From assembly GCF_014636865.1 (NCBI RefSeq), contig NZ_BMER01000001.1, positions 2,934,919 through 2,998,918 on the forward strand: a DNA stretch of 64,000 nucleotides, written 5' to 3'. This DNA is from Parapedobacter pyrenivorans. GTDB lineage: Bacteria > Bacteroidota > Bacteroidia > Sphingobacteriales > Sphingobacteriaceae. Positions 32,203 to 41,221 of this stretch are shown one piece after another. The notes beneath the pieces were generated by a model. The model was not told where the DNA came from and searched no databases. It saw only the letters and a program-made list of their open reading frames with translations. The number at the start of each line of letters is the position of its first letter. Within the stretch, counting starts at the first letter, position 1. A program made the translations under genes and the position numbers.

Positions 32203-33255
32203 ATGAAAATGAAGAGAAATAAGTTAGCGTGGATAGGCGCGATGGTAGGGTGCTTGGCGATTGGTGTGTCGGCATGTTCGAAAAGCGTTGACGCGCCCTC
32301 GGGAGCGGCCAAGATTTACATGACGGCGGCCACCAACCCGGTTTTCAACGTGCCAGCAAATCCGAAGAATTACCTGGTCGACAAGGAGAACGGTAAGTTG
32401 GTCGTACCGGTGTATATCGGCAGATCGGGCCTGCAAGAACAACAATCCTTCACGCTAGAGGTGCGCGCGGACGATGCCGCTGCGCAGCAGTTGATCTCGG
32501 GAGGCGTTTTAGCGGCCAATGCCGTGGTCGCGCCTGCCGATGTATACAGCATGCCCACCTCGGTGTCGGCGGGGAAAGATCACAGCGCTTTCGATGTTGT
32601 GTTTGATGCAAATAAATTAAACAGCTACCTGGGCAAACAGCTGGTGTTGACCATCCAATTGTCCAACCCCTCCAAGTTCGAACTGAACGAGGACCTGTCC
32701 AAGCTGAATGTGGTGTTAGACGTAGACCCGGTGATGCTGGGCACCAAGGTGGAAGTGACCAACCAATACATCAAAAATTCCGGACATCCGTTCATCGCCT
32801 CCGTATACGATGGGGCAAGGCGCGGCGTATTGGCCGACTGGACCACCAGTGCCAGTGTGAAGAACTACGAGGGTGGGACGTTGGGCGGTTTCGACAATTA
32901 CGGGAACGGCGGTTTCATGTCGATGGAACGCTATTCGTCACCCGAAATTCCAAACGGGAAGATTTATCAAACCATGACCCTACCGGCAGGTAAGTACGAT
33001 TTGGATGTGGCCTTTTTGGATTTCGCGATTACCGAGCAAGCCTATATCGTGGTGAACGAAGGCCCCGGTCTACCTGATGCCGATGACATTGCGCAAGCCA
33101 TCGCCTACACGCCGTTTACGGCCCCGTCGCTGTCCTTTGTATTGACGGAAGAAACGGAAGTCACGTTGGGTGTAGTGGCAAATCTGTTGCAAGACCAACA
33201 GTATTTCCGGCTCGACAAGTTTCGGCTTTATCATTACCAAAATCTGTTTAATTGA
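32203..33255 (+). CDS. DUF1735-domain surface lipoprotein, glycan-binding type
   Basis: The protein (350 residues) starts with a lipoprotein signal (AIGVSACSKSV). It then has a DUF1735-like immunoglobulin-type domain (about 35-175: KIYMTAATNPVF, VVPVYIGRSG, FTLEVRADDAAAQQL). The C-terminal domain (about 190-350) fits the accompanying DUF5013-type carbohydrate-binding region. Such proteins follow SusD in many glycan loci and take the place of SusE/SusF as extra surface glycan-binding proteins. It overlaps the next open frame only if a TTG start is used there; with the ATG there is a 5-bp gap. Confidence 0.8.
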   Translation: MKMKRNKLAWIGAMVGCLAIGVSACSKSVDAPSGAAKIYMTAATNPVFNVPANPKNYLVDKENGKLVVPVYIGRSGLQEQQSFTLEVRADDAAAQQLISGGVLAANAVVAPADVYSMPTSVSAGKDHSAFDVVFDANKLNSYLGKQLVLTIQLSNPSKFELNEDLSKLNVVLDVDPVMLGTKVEVTNQYIKNSGHPFIASVYDGARRGVLADWTTSASVKNYEGGTLGGFDNYGNGGFMSMERYSSPEIPNGKIYQTMTLPAGKYDLDVAFLDFAITEQAYIVVNEGPGLPDADDIAQAIAYTPFTAPSLSFVLTEETEVTLGVVANLLQDQQYFRLDKFRLYHYQNLFN

Positions 33256-33260
33256 TTAAT

Positions 33261-35720
33261 ATGACACTCGAAATAGCCAAGAAAGTATGTGTAGCGGTGA
33301 CGGTGGTGTTGGGGGCCGCCGGTGCTAGCGCGCAGGAAACCCCGGCGCCTAAGCATTCAGGCGTATTCTACTCCACGCTGCTCGCTAATGAGGGTCCGAA
33401 CAAGCGGCTTTCCGGGTTTGGGTTGGATGCCGACTTCTTTTTCCTGAAAGACGTGGACGGCGACGGGAAGGACGACGCCGTCATTGTTGAAAACGGCGCA
33501 TGGTTCGGCGCGTTTTCGGATGGCGAACGGTTTACGGAGCCGGTCAGCTTGCTCGCCGATGCGGCGCTTGATTCGGAAGGTAAAACCGCGCTGATGGGCG
33601 ATCTGAACGGTGATGGGAAAACCGATGCGGTATTATTCGATCCGCAGGATGGCAATTGGTATGTTGCCCTTTCCGAAGGCGATGGATTTTCACCTCCGGT
33701 GACCTGGGCCGTAGGAAACGGGGTGGGTTCAACGAAGCAATTCCTGGCCGATGTAAACGGCGATGGGAAAGACGATGCCATCATCTACTTCCACACGGGC
33801 CTCGTAGGCGCGTGGTATGTCGGCCTTTCTGATGGAAAAGGAGCCATTGGCGGCTTTTCCCCTTGGATCAATGCGTTCGGCCATACGGCCGATGGACACC
33901 TGCTCGCCGATGTAAACGGTGACGGCATGGCCGATGCCGTGGTGGTGGAGAAAAGCACCGGAAATTGGTCCGTTGCGCTTTCCAGCGGTACCGGCTTTGT
34001 GACGCAGGGCGTATGGAAAAGCGGGTTCGGTAACGATGCAACTGATTGGTTTGCCTATGATATCGATGGGGATGGCCAAGCAGATGTCGCTTATTACATC
34101 AATGGCAATTGGTGGGTGTCGTACGCTACCGGGTCGGGATTCACCGACGCCAATCACCATTGGATTGCCGGTCACCGGCCTGCAACGATGGTGTCACGTG
34201 GCAATAAGCCGGCTCCCAAGGCGCGAATGATCGGTATGATCAGCCCCGGTGAGGTCGTGGCAACGGCGGTCTCTGCGGATGAGTGGTTATGCCTTGGCAA
34301 TCCCGACAAATCTAAGACGCGCTCGGCACCGGAATACAACACCTGGGACGCTTGGGGAAACGTGTATACGCCTGCATTGGGGCGCTATGATGCCGGGGAT
34401 CCGGCCGTGTTGGATGAGCAGATCCGATTGATACACGATGCAGGCTTCACCTACATCATGCTGGATATTACCAACGGAAACCATCCGTGGGTGGATAATC
34501 GCGCAAAGAAATTAATCGAGCGCATCGAGTTCTGGAATGCGAACCGCTCCTCGGCCCAACATCAGCTGTATTTCTGTATTGCAATGGGGTCAAGCCGTGG
34601 ATTGGACGACGCAGCGGCCGTGGTGCGGTGCGAAGATGAATCGCGGCGCACGTGGCAGGAATTCTACGAACCCCACAAAGATGCCTACTACCATCAGGAC
34701 GGGATGCCTTTCATGGTGCACTTTGTAGAGTTTTTGCCGAACCGGGCCAACATATTGGATAACGTGCAATCGATGCCATTTTTCCAGAAGTTCACCGTGA
34801 GGTGGATGTTTAACAGGGTGGCGGATGAAGCGGCGTATAGCAACACCTACGGATGGCCCTTGTTGATCGAAGGTGCCAACCCGGTGGGCGACGAGGTCAT
34901 GGCGGTGAGTCCCGGATTCTGGAACGGCGTAGGCAACTTAGTCGATGTAACCCGGAAAAATGGCGACTTTTACAGAAGTTTTTGGGTGCGGGTGCTCAAG
35001 TATAATCCCGCGAGTGTATGGGTGAATAGTTTCAATGAAAGTTGGGAGCATACCAGTGTGGAGCCCGCTCGGTTGGACGCCGGCGCAGCTGCCGAACATC
35101 CCGATATTCTTCAGGTCTGGACGGATTATCATGGGCAGCCGATGGATGATTTCTATTGGGTGATGACGAAACAGTATAATCGGCTGTTTATGTACCAAGA
35201 GTTATATGATGGCAGTTACCTGCAGGAAGAAGACAGTGAAACCATCTATGTGGTGAGGCGGGATACCCTAGTTGACCATGGGAGCGGGTTGCCCAGCATG
35301 GCGCCTGTGATCTTGGTGCCGAAAGGGTTTTTGGCGAACTTCGAGGGAAATGTGATCAACGGCGATCAGGTTGTCGTAGGGAAGATCGAACGACAGGTAA
35401 TCGAAAACCCCGCGGCCACCGGAAGCGGCGCGACCAATATCCTTACGCCGAATAACGACGGCATCAATGACGTGTGGTTGATTGACGATATTGATCAATT
35501 TCCAAATAATCACGTGCAGGTGGTAGACAAGCGCGGGGGCATCGTCTTCGAAAAGCGTGGGTACCGCAACGAATGGCAAGGACGCCGTTGGGGTGGGAAC
35601 AACCACGGCGAGCTTTTGCCTGAAGGGACCTATTATTACCAGGTGGACTATGGGGACGCTGCAAAGAAACCATTGAAGGGCTATATTACGGTGTTGCATG
35701 ACGTTAAAAGAGGACGTTAG
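33261..35720 (+). CDS. Secreted GH99-like glycosidase with FG-GAP repeats and T9SS type-B tail
   Basis: The 819-residue protein has a signal peptide ending at GASAQ. Five FG-GAP/VCBS-type repeats follow (about 45-310), each with a calcium-like loop: DVDGDGKDD, DLNGDGKTD, DVNGDGKDD, DVNGDGMAD, DIDGDGQAD. A TIM-barrel-like domain covers about 330-680. Its GRYDAGDPAVLDEQIRLIHD and SFNESWEHTSVEP resemble GH99 endo-mannosidase motifs, where the family has SFNEWHEGTQIEP. The last 90 residues (ILTPNNDGINDVW ... GYITVL) are a gliding-motility-associated type-B C-terminal domain for type IX secretion. The PorP/SprF gene that follows is the usual partner. Activity is unproven; GH71- or DUF5010-like enzymes are alternatives. 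Confidence 0.8.
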   Translation: MTLEIAKKVCVAVTVVLGAAGASAQETPAPKHSGVFYSTLLANEGPNKRLSGFGLDADFFFLKDVDGDGKDDAVIVENGAWFGAFSDGERFTEPVSLLADAALDSEGKTALMGDLNGDGKTDAVLFDPQDGNWYVALSEGDGFSPPVTWAVGNGVGSTKQFLADVNGDGKDDAIIYFHTGLVGAWYVGLSDGKGAIGGFSPWINAFGHTADGHLLADVNGDGMADAVVVEKSTGNWSVALSSGTGFVTQGVWKSGFGNDATDWFAYDIDGDGQADVAYYINGNWWVSYATGSGFTDANHHWIAGHRPATMVSRGNKPAPKARMIGMISPGEVVATAVSADEWLCLGNPDKSKTRSAPEYNTWDAWGNVYTPALGRYDAGDPAVLDEQIRLIHDAGFTYIMLDITNGNHPWVDNRAKKLIERIEFWNANRSSAQHQLYFCIAMGSSRGLDDAAAVVRCEDESRRTWQEFYEPHKDAYYHQDGMPFMVHFVEFLPNRANILDNVQSMPFFQKFTVRWMFNRVADEAAYSNTYGWPLLIEGANPVGDEVMAVSPGFWNGVGNLVDVTRKNGDFYRSFWVRVLKYNPASVWVNSFNESWEHTSVEPARLDAGAAAEHPDILQVWTDYHGQPMDDFYWVMTKQYNRLFMYQELYDGSYLQEEDSETIYVVRRDTLVDHGSGLPSMAPVILVPKGFLANFEGNVINGDQVVVGKIERQVIENPAATGSGATNILTPNNDGINDVWLIDDIDQFPNNHVQVVDKRGGIVFEKRGYRNEWQGRRWGGNNHGELLPEGTYYYQVDYGDAAKKPLKGYITVLHDVKRGR

Positions 35721-35721
35721 C

Positions 35722-36621
35722 ATGAAACGGATATCGCTCTTTGTGGCCATGTCAGGCCTGGTCGTCGGCTCCGTTTATGCGCAACCGAATCAGTTGAATG
35801 CGCAGTTTTTCCACCAACCTTACTTGCTGAATCCGGCGTTAGCCGGGATGGATCAAGGGTGGTCTTTTTTTCTGGGGTATGCACACCAATTGAACGAGGT
35901 GCAGGATGCCGGCCATACGCAAGCGCTGACGGCTGCTTACCGGAGCGGCAAAACGGCCTTGGCCATTGCGGCTTCGCAAGACCGCCAAGGGTTGATTGCC
36001 CAAACACGGCTGATGGGCACCTATGCCTATCACCTCCCGTTGGACGGTGACCGGCAGCACCTTCACTTCGGGCTCTCGCTGGGGATGCACCGTGCGCAGA
36101 TCGATGAATCCGATATCCGGGGGCAGACCGGCGACCCCGTGGTCGGCGCATTCAACGAACAGCGGAATGCAATGGACGGCGGTGCGGGCGTGGCATATAC
36201 CGATGCCCATTGGACCATCCAGGTTGCTATGCCTGCGCTTAGCGGTAAGCTGAATGGTGAACGAGGTGATCTGCCGGGAACATCGACATTCATGGCGGGG
36301 GCGGGATATCGGTTCAATGCCGGCGGTGCCGCCGATTGCCTAACCGTGGAACCGCGCGTTTATTACCGCACCTTGTCGGGTATGCCCGCTGTGGTAGATG
36401 CGGGCATTTCATTGGGTTTGAAAAATAAATTTACCTTAGACGGCGTTTACCACAGTTCAGATCGGTTTACCGGTGGGATCTCCACAACATTTACTTCCCA
36501 GCTTTCCGCCGTACTGCTCTATTCGAATGGAATAAATGGAATCAATTTTTCCGGTGAACGTTTAGAGCTCGGACTGAAGTATGCGCTTGGTGGCCGATCA
36601 TCCGGTCGTTTAAATTTTTAG
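35722..36621 (+). CDS. PorP/SprF family type IX secretion membrane protein
   Basis: The ATG at 35722 gives 299 residues, starting with a signal peptide (SLFVAMSGLVVGSVYAQ). QFFHQPYLLNPALAGMDQG is the family hallmark, and the remaining sequence is a beta-barrel with alternating hydrophobic strands ending in LELGLKYALGG. PorP/SprF proteins anchor or present type-B secreted proteins at the surface. The gene begins one base after the stop of the T9SS-tagged enzyme, so the two are a matched pair. An earlier start at 35698 overlaps the previous gene and would spoil the signal peptide. Confidence 0.9.
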   Translation: MKRISLFVAMSGLVVGSVYAQPNQLNAQFFHQPYLLNPALAGMDQGWSFFLGYAHQLNEVQDAGHTQALTAAYRSGKTALAIAASQDRQGLIAQTRLMGTYAYHLPLDGDRQHLHFGLSLGMHRAQIDESDIRGQTGDPVVGAFNEQRNAMDGGAGVAYTDAHWTIQVAMPALSGKLNGERGDLPGTSTFMAGAGYRFNAGGAADCLTVEPRVYYRTLSGMPAVVDAGISLGLKNKFTLDGVYHSSDRFTGGISTTFTSQLSAVLLYSNGINGINFSGERLELGLKYALGGRSSGRLNF

Positions 36622-36638
36622 TATAAGTTTTTTGTGAG

Positions 36639-38387
36639 ATGAATCGTATGTTTAGAATGATTGGTTTAGCGGTTTGCGGTGGCGTTTTTTGCGTTTCACT
36701 GCATGGGCAAGAGTTGAATCCGGTTCCGTATGGGCAACTGCGGGTTTCCGGGGAGTTGGAAACCCGGTCGCTCCGGAATTTTGATCGATTGGAATCGGAT
36801 ATTTATACCCCTGACAATGTGTTTCCCGTTGCCCATGAAGGCGTGTCGGCCGGATGGCCGGGTGATTACGAGGGGCGCATTATCCTCGGATTGACGCTGC
36901 AGGCCCAGGCCACGCACCGCGAGCCGAAGTATCTTGCCGAACTGATCGACCGCATTGACACCCGCGTCAATGCAAAAGGCTACCTTGGGCCGATTATGCA
37001 GGATTCCATCCTCGAACAGCAATTGTCTGGCCATGGGTGGTTATTGCGGGGCCTGTGCGAATACTATGCGTGGAAACAAGACGATCGGGTAAAGCAACAC
37101 ATCAAGAACATCATCACCAATTTGGCACTGCCCACCAAGGGGTATCACGCCAAATATCCGATAGATCCCGACGAGCGGCTCCATGACGTGGGCGAGGCTT
37201 CAGGTACCACCCAAAATGCCATCGGCAACTGGCTGCTCTCGTCCGATATTGGCTGCGATTTCATTTTCATGGATGGCGTTATCCATGCCTATACCCTGTT
37301 TCCCGACCCTGAACTGAAGGGGTTGATCGATGAAATGGTGGCACGCTTCTTACAGATGGATTTGGTACGTATCAAGGCACAAACCCATGCCACCCTGACT
37401 GCAATCCGCGGATTGCTGCGTTACTACGAGGTGACGAAAGACGACAAGCTGCTGAAGGCTGCGGCAAACCGGTACGCGCTTTACCGAGACGAGGCGATGA
37501 CGGAAACCTACGCCAATTTTAACTGGTTCGGCAGGCCTGAATGGACCGAGCCGTGCGCCATTGTGGATGCGTTTATGGTGGCCACCCAACTGTGGCAAGA
37601 TAGCGGGGACCCCCACTACCTCCAGGATGCCCACCTGATTTATTACAACGCGATGACGCATGCGCAACGTGCCAACGGCGGGTTCGGGCTGGACAATTGC
37701 CCGGGTCCGGAAGACGATGTCTTATCGGTGCATACCGATGAAGCGTATTGGTGCTGCACCATGCGGGGCGGTGAAGGCTTGGCGGCCGCCATCCAGTATA
37801 CTTATTTCACCGGTGGAAAAAACCGGGTCTATTTGCCGTTCTTCAACACCAGTGAAGTGTCGGTCCCCCGGTCGGGCGGGGAAACCACATTGCTGCAACG
37901 AAGCCAATACCCGTATAAGGGCCATATCGAACTAGAGGTGCTGGCTACCCAAGGGAATAACAACGCGACGAGGCTACATCTGTTTGCTCCGGAATGGGCG
38001 GAAGATCCCGCCATCACGGTGAATGGCAGCCCGGTTTCGTACGGAAAGAAAGCCGGGTTTCTCGTGGTCAGGTCAAAACTGAAGCAGGGTGATAAGATCC
38101 AATATACGTTTAGCATGCAGCCGCGCTTGCAGCCGTTATCAAACACCACCATCGACAGGCCGGGAGATCGTAAAATCAGCTATGGCCCACTGGTGTTAGG
38201 CCACCCGGGGTCGGAAAAGCGCGTGTTGAGCGAAGCAACCCCGATCAACCGGCTTGGGAAGGATAAGTGGCAGGTCGGCGAAAGCGATCCGTATTCATTA
38301 ACCCCTATTTTCCATACGCTGGACCCTGCGGTACGCGAGGGGGCGACGTATCACAAACAAGTTATCTTTGAAGTAAAAGATCATTGA
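36639..38387 (+). CDS. GH127-like (DUF1680) beta-L-arabinofuranosidase
   Basis: The 582-residue protein has a signal peptide (GLAVCGGVFCVSLHG) and the alpha/alpha-barrel of GH127/DUF1680. The zinc-cysteine active-site set of this family is visible: E304 and C306 in WTEPCAIVDAF, and C372-C373 in AYWCCTMRGGEG. These correspond to the Glu, Cys and Cys-Cys known in the HypBA1 enzyme. LSGHGWLLRGLCEYY and CPGPEDD support the call. It should release L-arabinofuranose in the periplasm. Related families GH142 and GH146 share parts of the motif. The gene follows the PorP gene by 17 bp. Confidence 0.88.
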   Translation: MNRMFRMIGLAVCGGVFCVSLHGQELNPVPYGQLRVSGELETRSLRNFDRLESDIYTPDNVFPVAHEGVSAGWPGDYEGRIILGLTLQAQATHREPKYLAELIDRIDTRVNAKGYLGPIMQDSILEQQLSGHGWLLRGLCEYYAWKQDDRVKQHIKNIITNLALPTKGYHAKYPIDPDERLHDVGEASGTTQNAIGNWLLSSDIGCDFIFMDGVIHAYTLFPDPELKGLIDEMVARFLQMDLVRIKAQTHATLTAIRGLLRYYEVTKDDKLLKAAANRYALYRDEAMTETYANFNWFGRPEWTEPCAIVDAFMVATQLWQDSGDPHYLQDAHLIYYNAMTHAQRANGGFGLDNCPGPEDDVLSVHTDEAYWCCTMRGGEGLAAAIQYTYFTGGKNRVYLPFFNTSEVSVPRSGGETTLLQRSQYPYKGHIELEVLATQGNNNATRLHLFAPEWAEDPAITVNGSPVSYGKKAGFLVVRSKLKQGDKIQYTFSMQPRLQPLSNTTIDRPGDRKISYGPLVLGHPGSEKRVLSEATPINRLGKDKWQVGESDPYSLTPIFHTLDPAVREGATYHKQVIFEVKDH

Positions 38388-38390
38388 AGC

Positions 38391-38470
38391 CGTCGCCGCA
38401 CCACTGAAGCTGCGCCCTACTTGCCGCCATTGGCGCGGTAGTGAGTGGTTTTTTTGCCTTTCCCAGGCTT
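38391..38470 (+). pseudogene. Decayed fragment of the small-gene cassette found at 20.6-20.9 kb
   Basis: GCCGCACCACTGAAGCTGC at the left of this stretch matches the IAAPLKL part of the 74-residue gene at about 20690-20710. TTGCCGCCATTGGCGCGGTAGTGAG matches the LLAAIGAVVS part of the holin-like gene near 20895-20925. The two pieces are joined with the DNA between them deleted. The rest of 38388-38691 has no gene. Confidence 0.5.
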
Positions 38471-38654
38471 ACGCCGTTTAGATACCGGTTGGAAGCTCAC
38501 CGGCGAAAATTCCCGGTGGGCTCCCGGCATGATAATATTCCTAAATGAATGGATAACCTATCCATTGGAACTTACGGCTGAATTCCCGCTCTTTGTAACA
38601 GTTTATAAACCAAATATGACCCGATAAGCCGCGTATGACAAAACTGTAAAAGGA

Positions 38655-38671
38655 TTTACTAGTTTAGTAAA
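38655..38671. promoter_or_regulatory. 17-bp perfect inverted repeat upstream of the GH95 gene
   Basis: TTTACTA (38655-38661) and TAGTAAA (38665-38671) flank 3 bp, 20 bp before the ATG. It looks like an operator for a dimeric regulator. No TAnnTTTG box is evident nearby. Confidence 0.4.
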
Positions 38672-38691
38672 GATTTAACGATATCCATACC

Positions 38692-41193
38692 ATGAAGAGA
38701 CCACATGCCATTGCCGTTGCCCGGATGTACGTTTTACTGCTTGTAGTTGCTTGCGTAAGCCCAGCGGCCAGGGCCCAGGACAAGGCCGGCCCGATAGCCC
38801 CGGGATTAACGCTCTGGTACGACAAGCCCTCGGGCGAAACCTGGGAAAATGCGCTGCCGGTAGGGAACGGCTGGCTGGGGGCCATGGTGTATGGCAACGT
38901 GCCGCAGGAGACGCTGCAGCTCAATGAGCATACGATATGGAGCGGCAGCCCGAATCGAAACGATACGGCTGTTCCCCGAGATTCGCTGGCCGCGATACGC
39001 CAGCTGATTTTCGAGGGCCGGGCTAAGGAGGCAGAGGATATGGCCAACCGGCTAATGTTTCATAAAAAGTCTTCGGGGCAGATGTTCCAACCGGCAGGTA
39101 ACCTGAATCTGGTATTCGACGGGCATGACGACTATACCAACTACTACCGCGAACTGGATCTGGAAACCGCTGTTGCGAAGACCACGTATACGGTTGGTGG
39201 GGTGGAATATACCCGGCAGGTGATTGCCTCATTGCCCGACCGGGTGATTGCGGTGCACCTGACGGCTAGCAGGCCATCGGCCATTTCGTTTGTGGCCTCC
39301 TATACAGCTCCGCATGAGACGGATGTGGTCACGGCGGAAGGGGCCCAACTTCGTTTTGCGGGTACCACCAGCGATCATGAAGGCGTAAAAGGAATGGTGC
39401 GGTACCAGGGAATCATCAGCGTGGTACCCCGAGGGGGAACACTCATAACGGAGGATAACCAATTGACCGTCACCGCAGCCGACGCGGTGACCATCTACAT
39501 TGCCATTGGGACGAACTTCAATAATTACCGCGATATCTCCGGTGATGCGGCCGAACGGGCAACCGGCTACCTGCAGCGTGCGCTGAAGAAAGATTTTGCC
39601 AGCCTGTTGGACGACCATACCGAGGCGTACCAACGGTACTTCAACCGGGTAACGATAGACCTGGGGACCAGCGATGCGGCGAATCATCCGACGGATGTGC
39701 GGTTGGCGAATTTCAGGAATACCCACGACCCGCAATTTGCGGCGCTTTACTTTCAGTTTGGAAGGTACCTGCTCATTTCTTCATCCCAGCCCGGCGGCCA
39801 GCCGGCAAACCTGCAAGGGATTTGGAACCACCGCTTGAAACCGGCTTGGGATAGTAAGTATACCATCAACATCAATGCGGAGATGAACTACTGGCCGGCG
39901 GAGCGGACCAACCTGGCCGAACTGCACGAGCCTTTTCTGCGGATGGTGACTGAAATGGCCGAAACCGGGTCGGAAACCGCGAAAACGATGTATGGTGCCC
40001 GGGGGTGGATGGCGCACCACAATACGGATATCTGGCGGGCCACCGGGCCGGTAGATGGCGCCTTTTGGGGCATCTGGAATGGTGGCGGTGCGTGGACGAG
40101 CCAACACCTGTGGGAACACTACCTATACAGCGGCGATCGGGAATTCCTAGCCGAGGCCTATCCGGTGCTGAAAGGCGCGGCGGAATTCTACGTGGACTTC
40201 CTGGTTGCGGATCCGGCCAACGGTTGGTTGGTGGTAAACCCCGGCACCTCGCCCGAAAATGCTCCTCAGGGAACGGACGGGTCATCATTGGCTGCCGGTG
40301 CAACGATGGATAACCAATTGGTATTTGATGCGTTCGCTACGGTGATCCGCGCAGCGGAACTGCTGGGTAAAGATGCCTTGTTTGCCGATACGCTTAAACG
40401 ACTCCGTGACCGCCTGCCGCCGATGCATATCGGGCAGTATGGCCAGTTGCAGGAGTGGCTGGAAGACCTTGATAGCCCGGATGACAAACACCGGCACATT
40501 TCCCACCTGTATGGACTGTTTCCTTCCAACCAGATTTCGGCTTACCGGACACCGGAGCTTTTCAAGGCGGCAGCAACGACACTGATGCACCGGGGTGATG
40601 TATCGACGGGCTGGAGCATGGGTTGGAAAGTGAACTGGTGGGCGCGGATGCAGGATGGCAACCACGCGTTTAAACTGATCCAGGATCAATTGACACCCGT
40701 GGCCGGCAATCGCGGAGGCGGAACGTACAATAACCTATTCGATGCACATCCGCCATTCCAGATTGATGGCAATTTTGGCTGTACCTCGGGTATCGCGGAG
40801 ATGCTGATGCAAAGTGCAGACGGGGCGGTACACTTGCTTCCGGCGTTGCCGGATGCGTGGCCATCCGGCTCGATTACGGGGCTCCGTGCATGGGGTGGCT
40901 TTGAGATCGCGGAGCTGGTTTGGAAAGACGGCATTGTAGAACGTGTGGTCGTCACCTCGAAAATCGGCGGCAATCTGCGGTTGAGGTCTCCCAACCTGTT
41001 GGCGGACGGAGAGGGTGGCCAGCTGCAGGAGGCGAAGGGGGCAAATCCGAATCCTTTCTACGCCGTGGCTCCGACCCCCGATCCGGTCATCAGCCCGGAT
41101 GCGAAACTGACGGCCGTTGAATTACCAGCGGTATTTATGTATGATGTGCCTACCCAAGCGGGTGAAACGTATGTATTCACGTGGCGTAAATAG
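38692..41193 (+). CDS. GH95 family alpha-L-fucosidase / alpha-L-galactosidase
   Basis: The 833-residue enzyme has a signal peptide ending at ARAQD. The GH95 N-terminal region reads LWYDKPSGETWENALPVGNGWLGAMVYG and the family motif LNEHTIWSGSPNRND follows. Active-site blocks are present: NINAEMNYWPAE (about 393-404, the asparagine pair region), the general-acid candidate E522 in GTSPENAP and D692 in FQIDGNFG. Members remove alpha-1,2-linked fucose or alpha-L-galactose from xyloglucan, arabinogalactan or glycans. Its place amid xylan and arabinan enzymes points to plant cell-wall side chains. A palindrome 20 bp upstream suggests an internal promoter. Confidence 0.93.
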   Translation: MKRPHAIAVARMYVLLLVVACVSPAARAQDKAGPIAPGLTLWYDKPSGETWENALPVGNGWLGAMVYGNVPQETLQLNEHTIWSGSPNRNDTAVPRDSLAAIRQLIFEGRAKEAEDMANRLMFHKKSSGQMFQPAGNLNLVFDGHDDYTNYYRELDLETAVAKTTYTVGGVEYTRQVIASLPDRVIAVHLTASRPSAISFVASYTAPHETDVVTAEGAQLRFAGTTSDHEGVKGMVRYQGIISVVPRGGTLITEDNQLTVTAADAVTIYIAIGTNFNNYRDISGDAAERATGYLQRALKKDFASLLDDHTEAYQRYFNRVTIDLGTSDAANHPTDVRLANFRNTHDPQFAALYFQFGRYLLISSSQPGGQPANLQGIWNHRLKPAWDSKYTININAEMNYWPAERTNLAELHEPFLRMVTEMAETGSETAKTMYGARGWMAHHNTDIWRATGPVDGAFWGIWNGGGAWTSQHLWEHYLYSGDREFLAEAYPVLKGAAEFYVDFLVADPANGWLVVNPGTSPENAPQGTDGSSLAAGATMDNQLVFDAFATVIRAAELLGKDALFADTLKRLRDRLPPMHIGQYGQLQEWLEDLDSPDDKHRHISHLYGLFPSNQISAYRTPELFKAAATTLMHRGDVSTGWSMGWKVNWWARMQDGNHAFKLIQDQLTPVAGNRGGGTYNNLFDAHPPFQIDGNFGCTSGIAEMLMQSADGAVHLLPALPDAWPSGSITGLRAWGGFEIAELVWKDGIVERVVVTSKIGGNLRLRSPNLLADGEGGQLQEAKGANPNPFYAVAPTPDPVISPDAKLTAVELPAVFMYDVPTQAGETYVFTWRK

Positions 41194-41221
41194 GCACAAC
41201 GCTTGTAATAGGGTAACTAAG

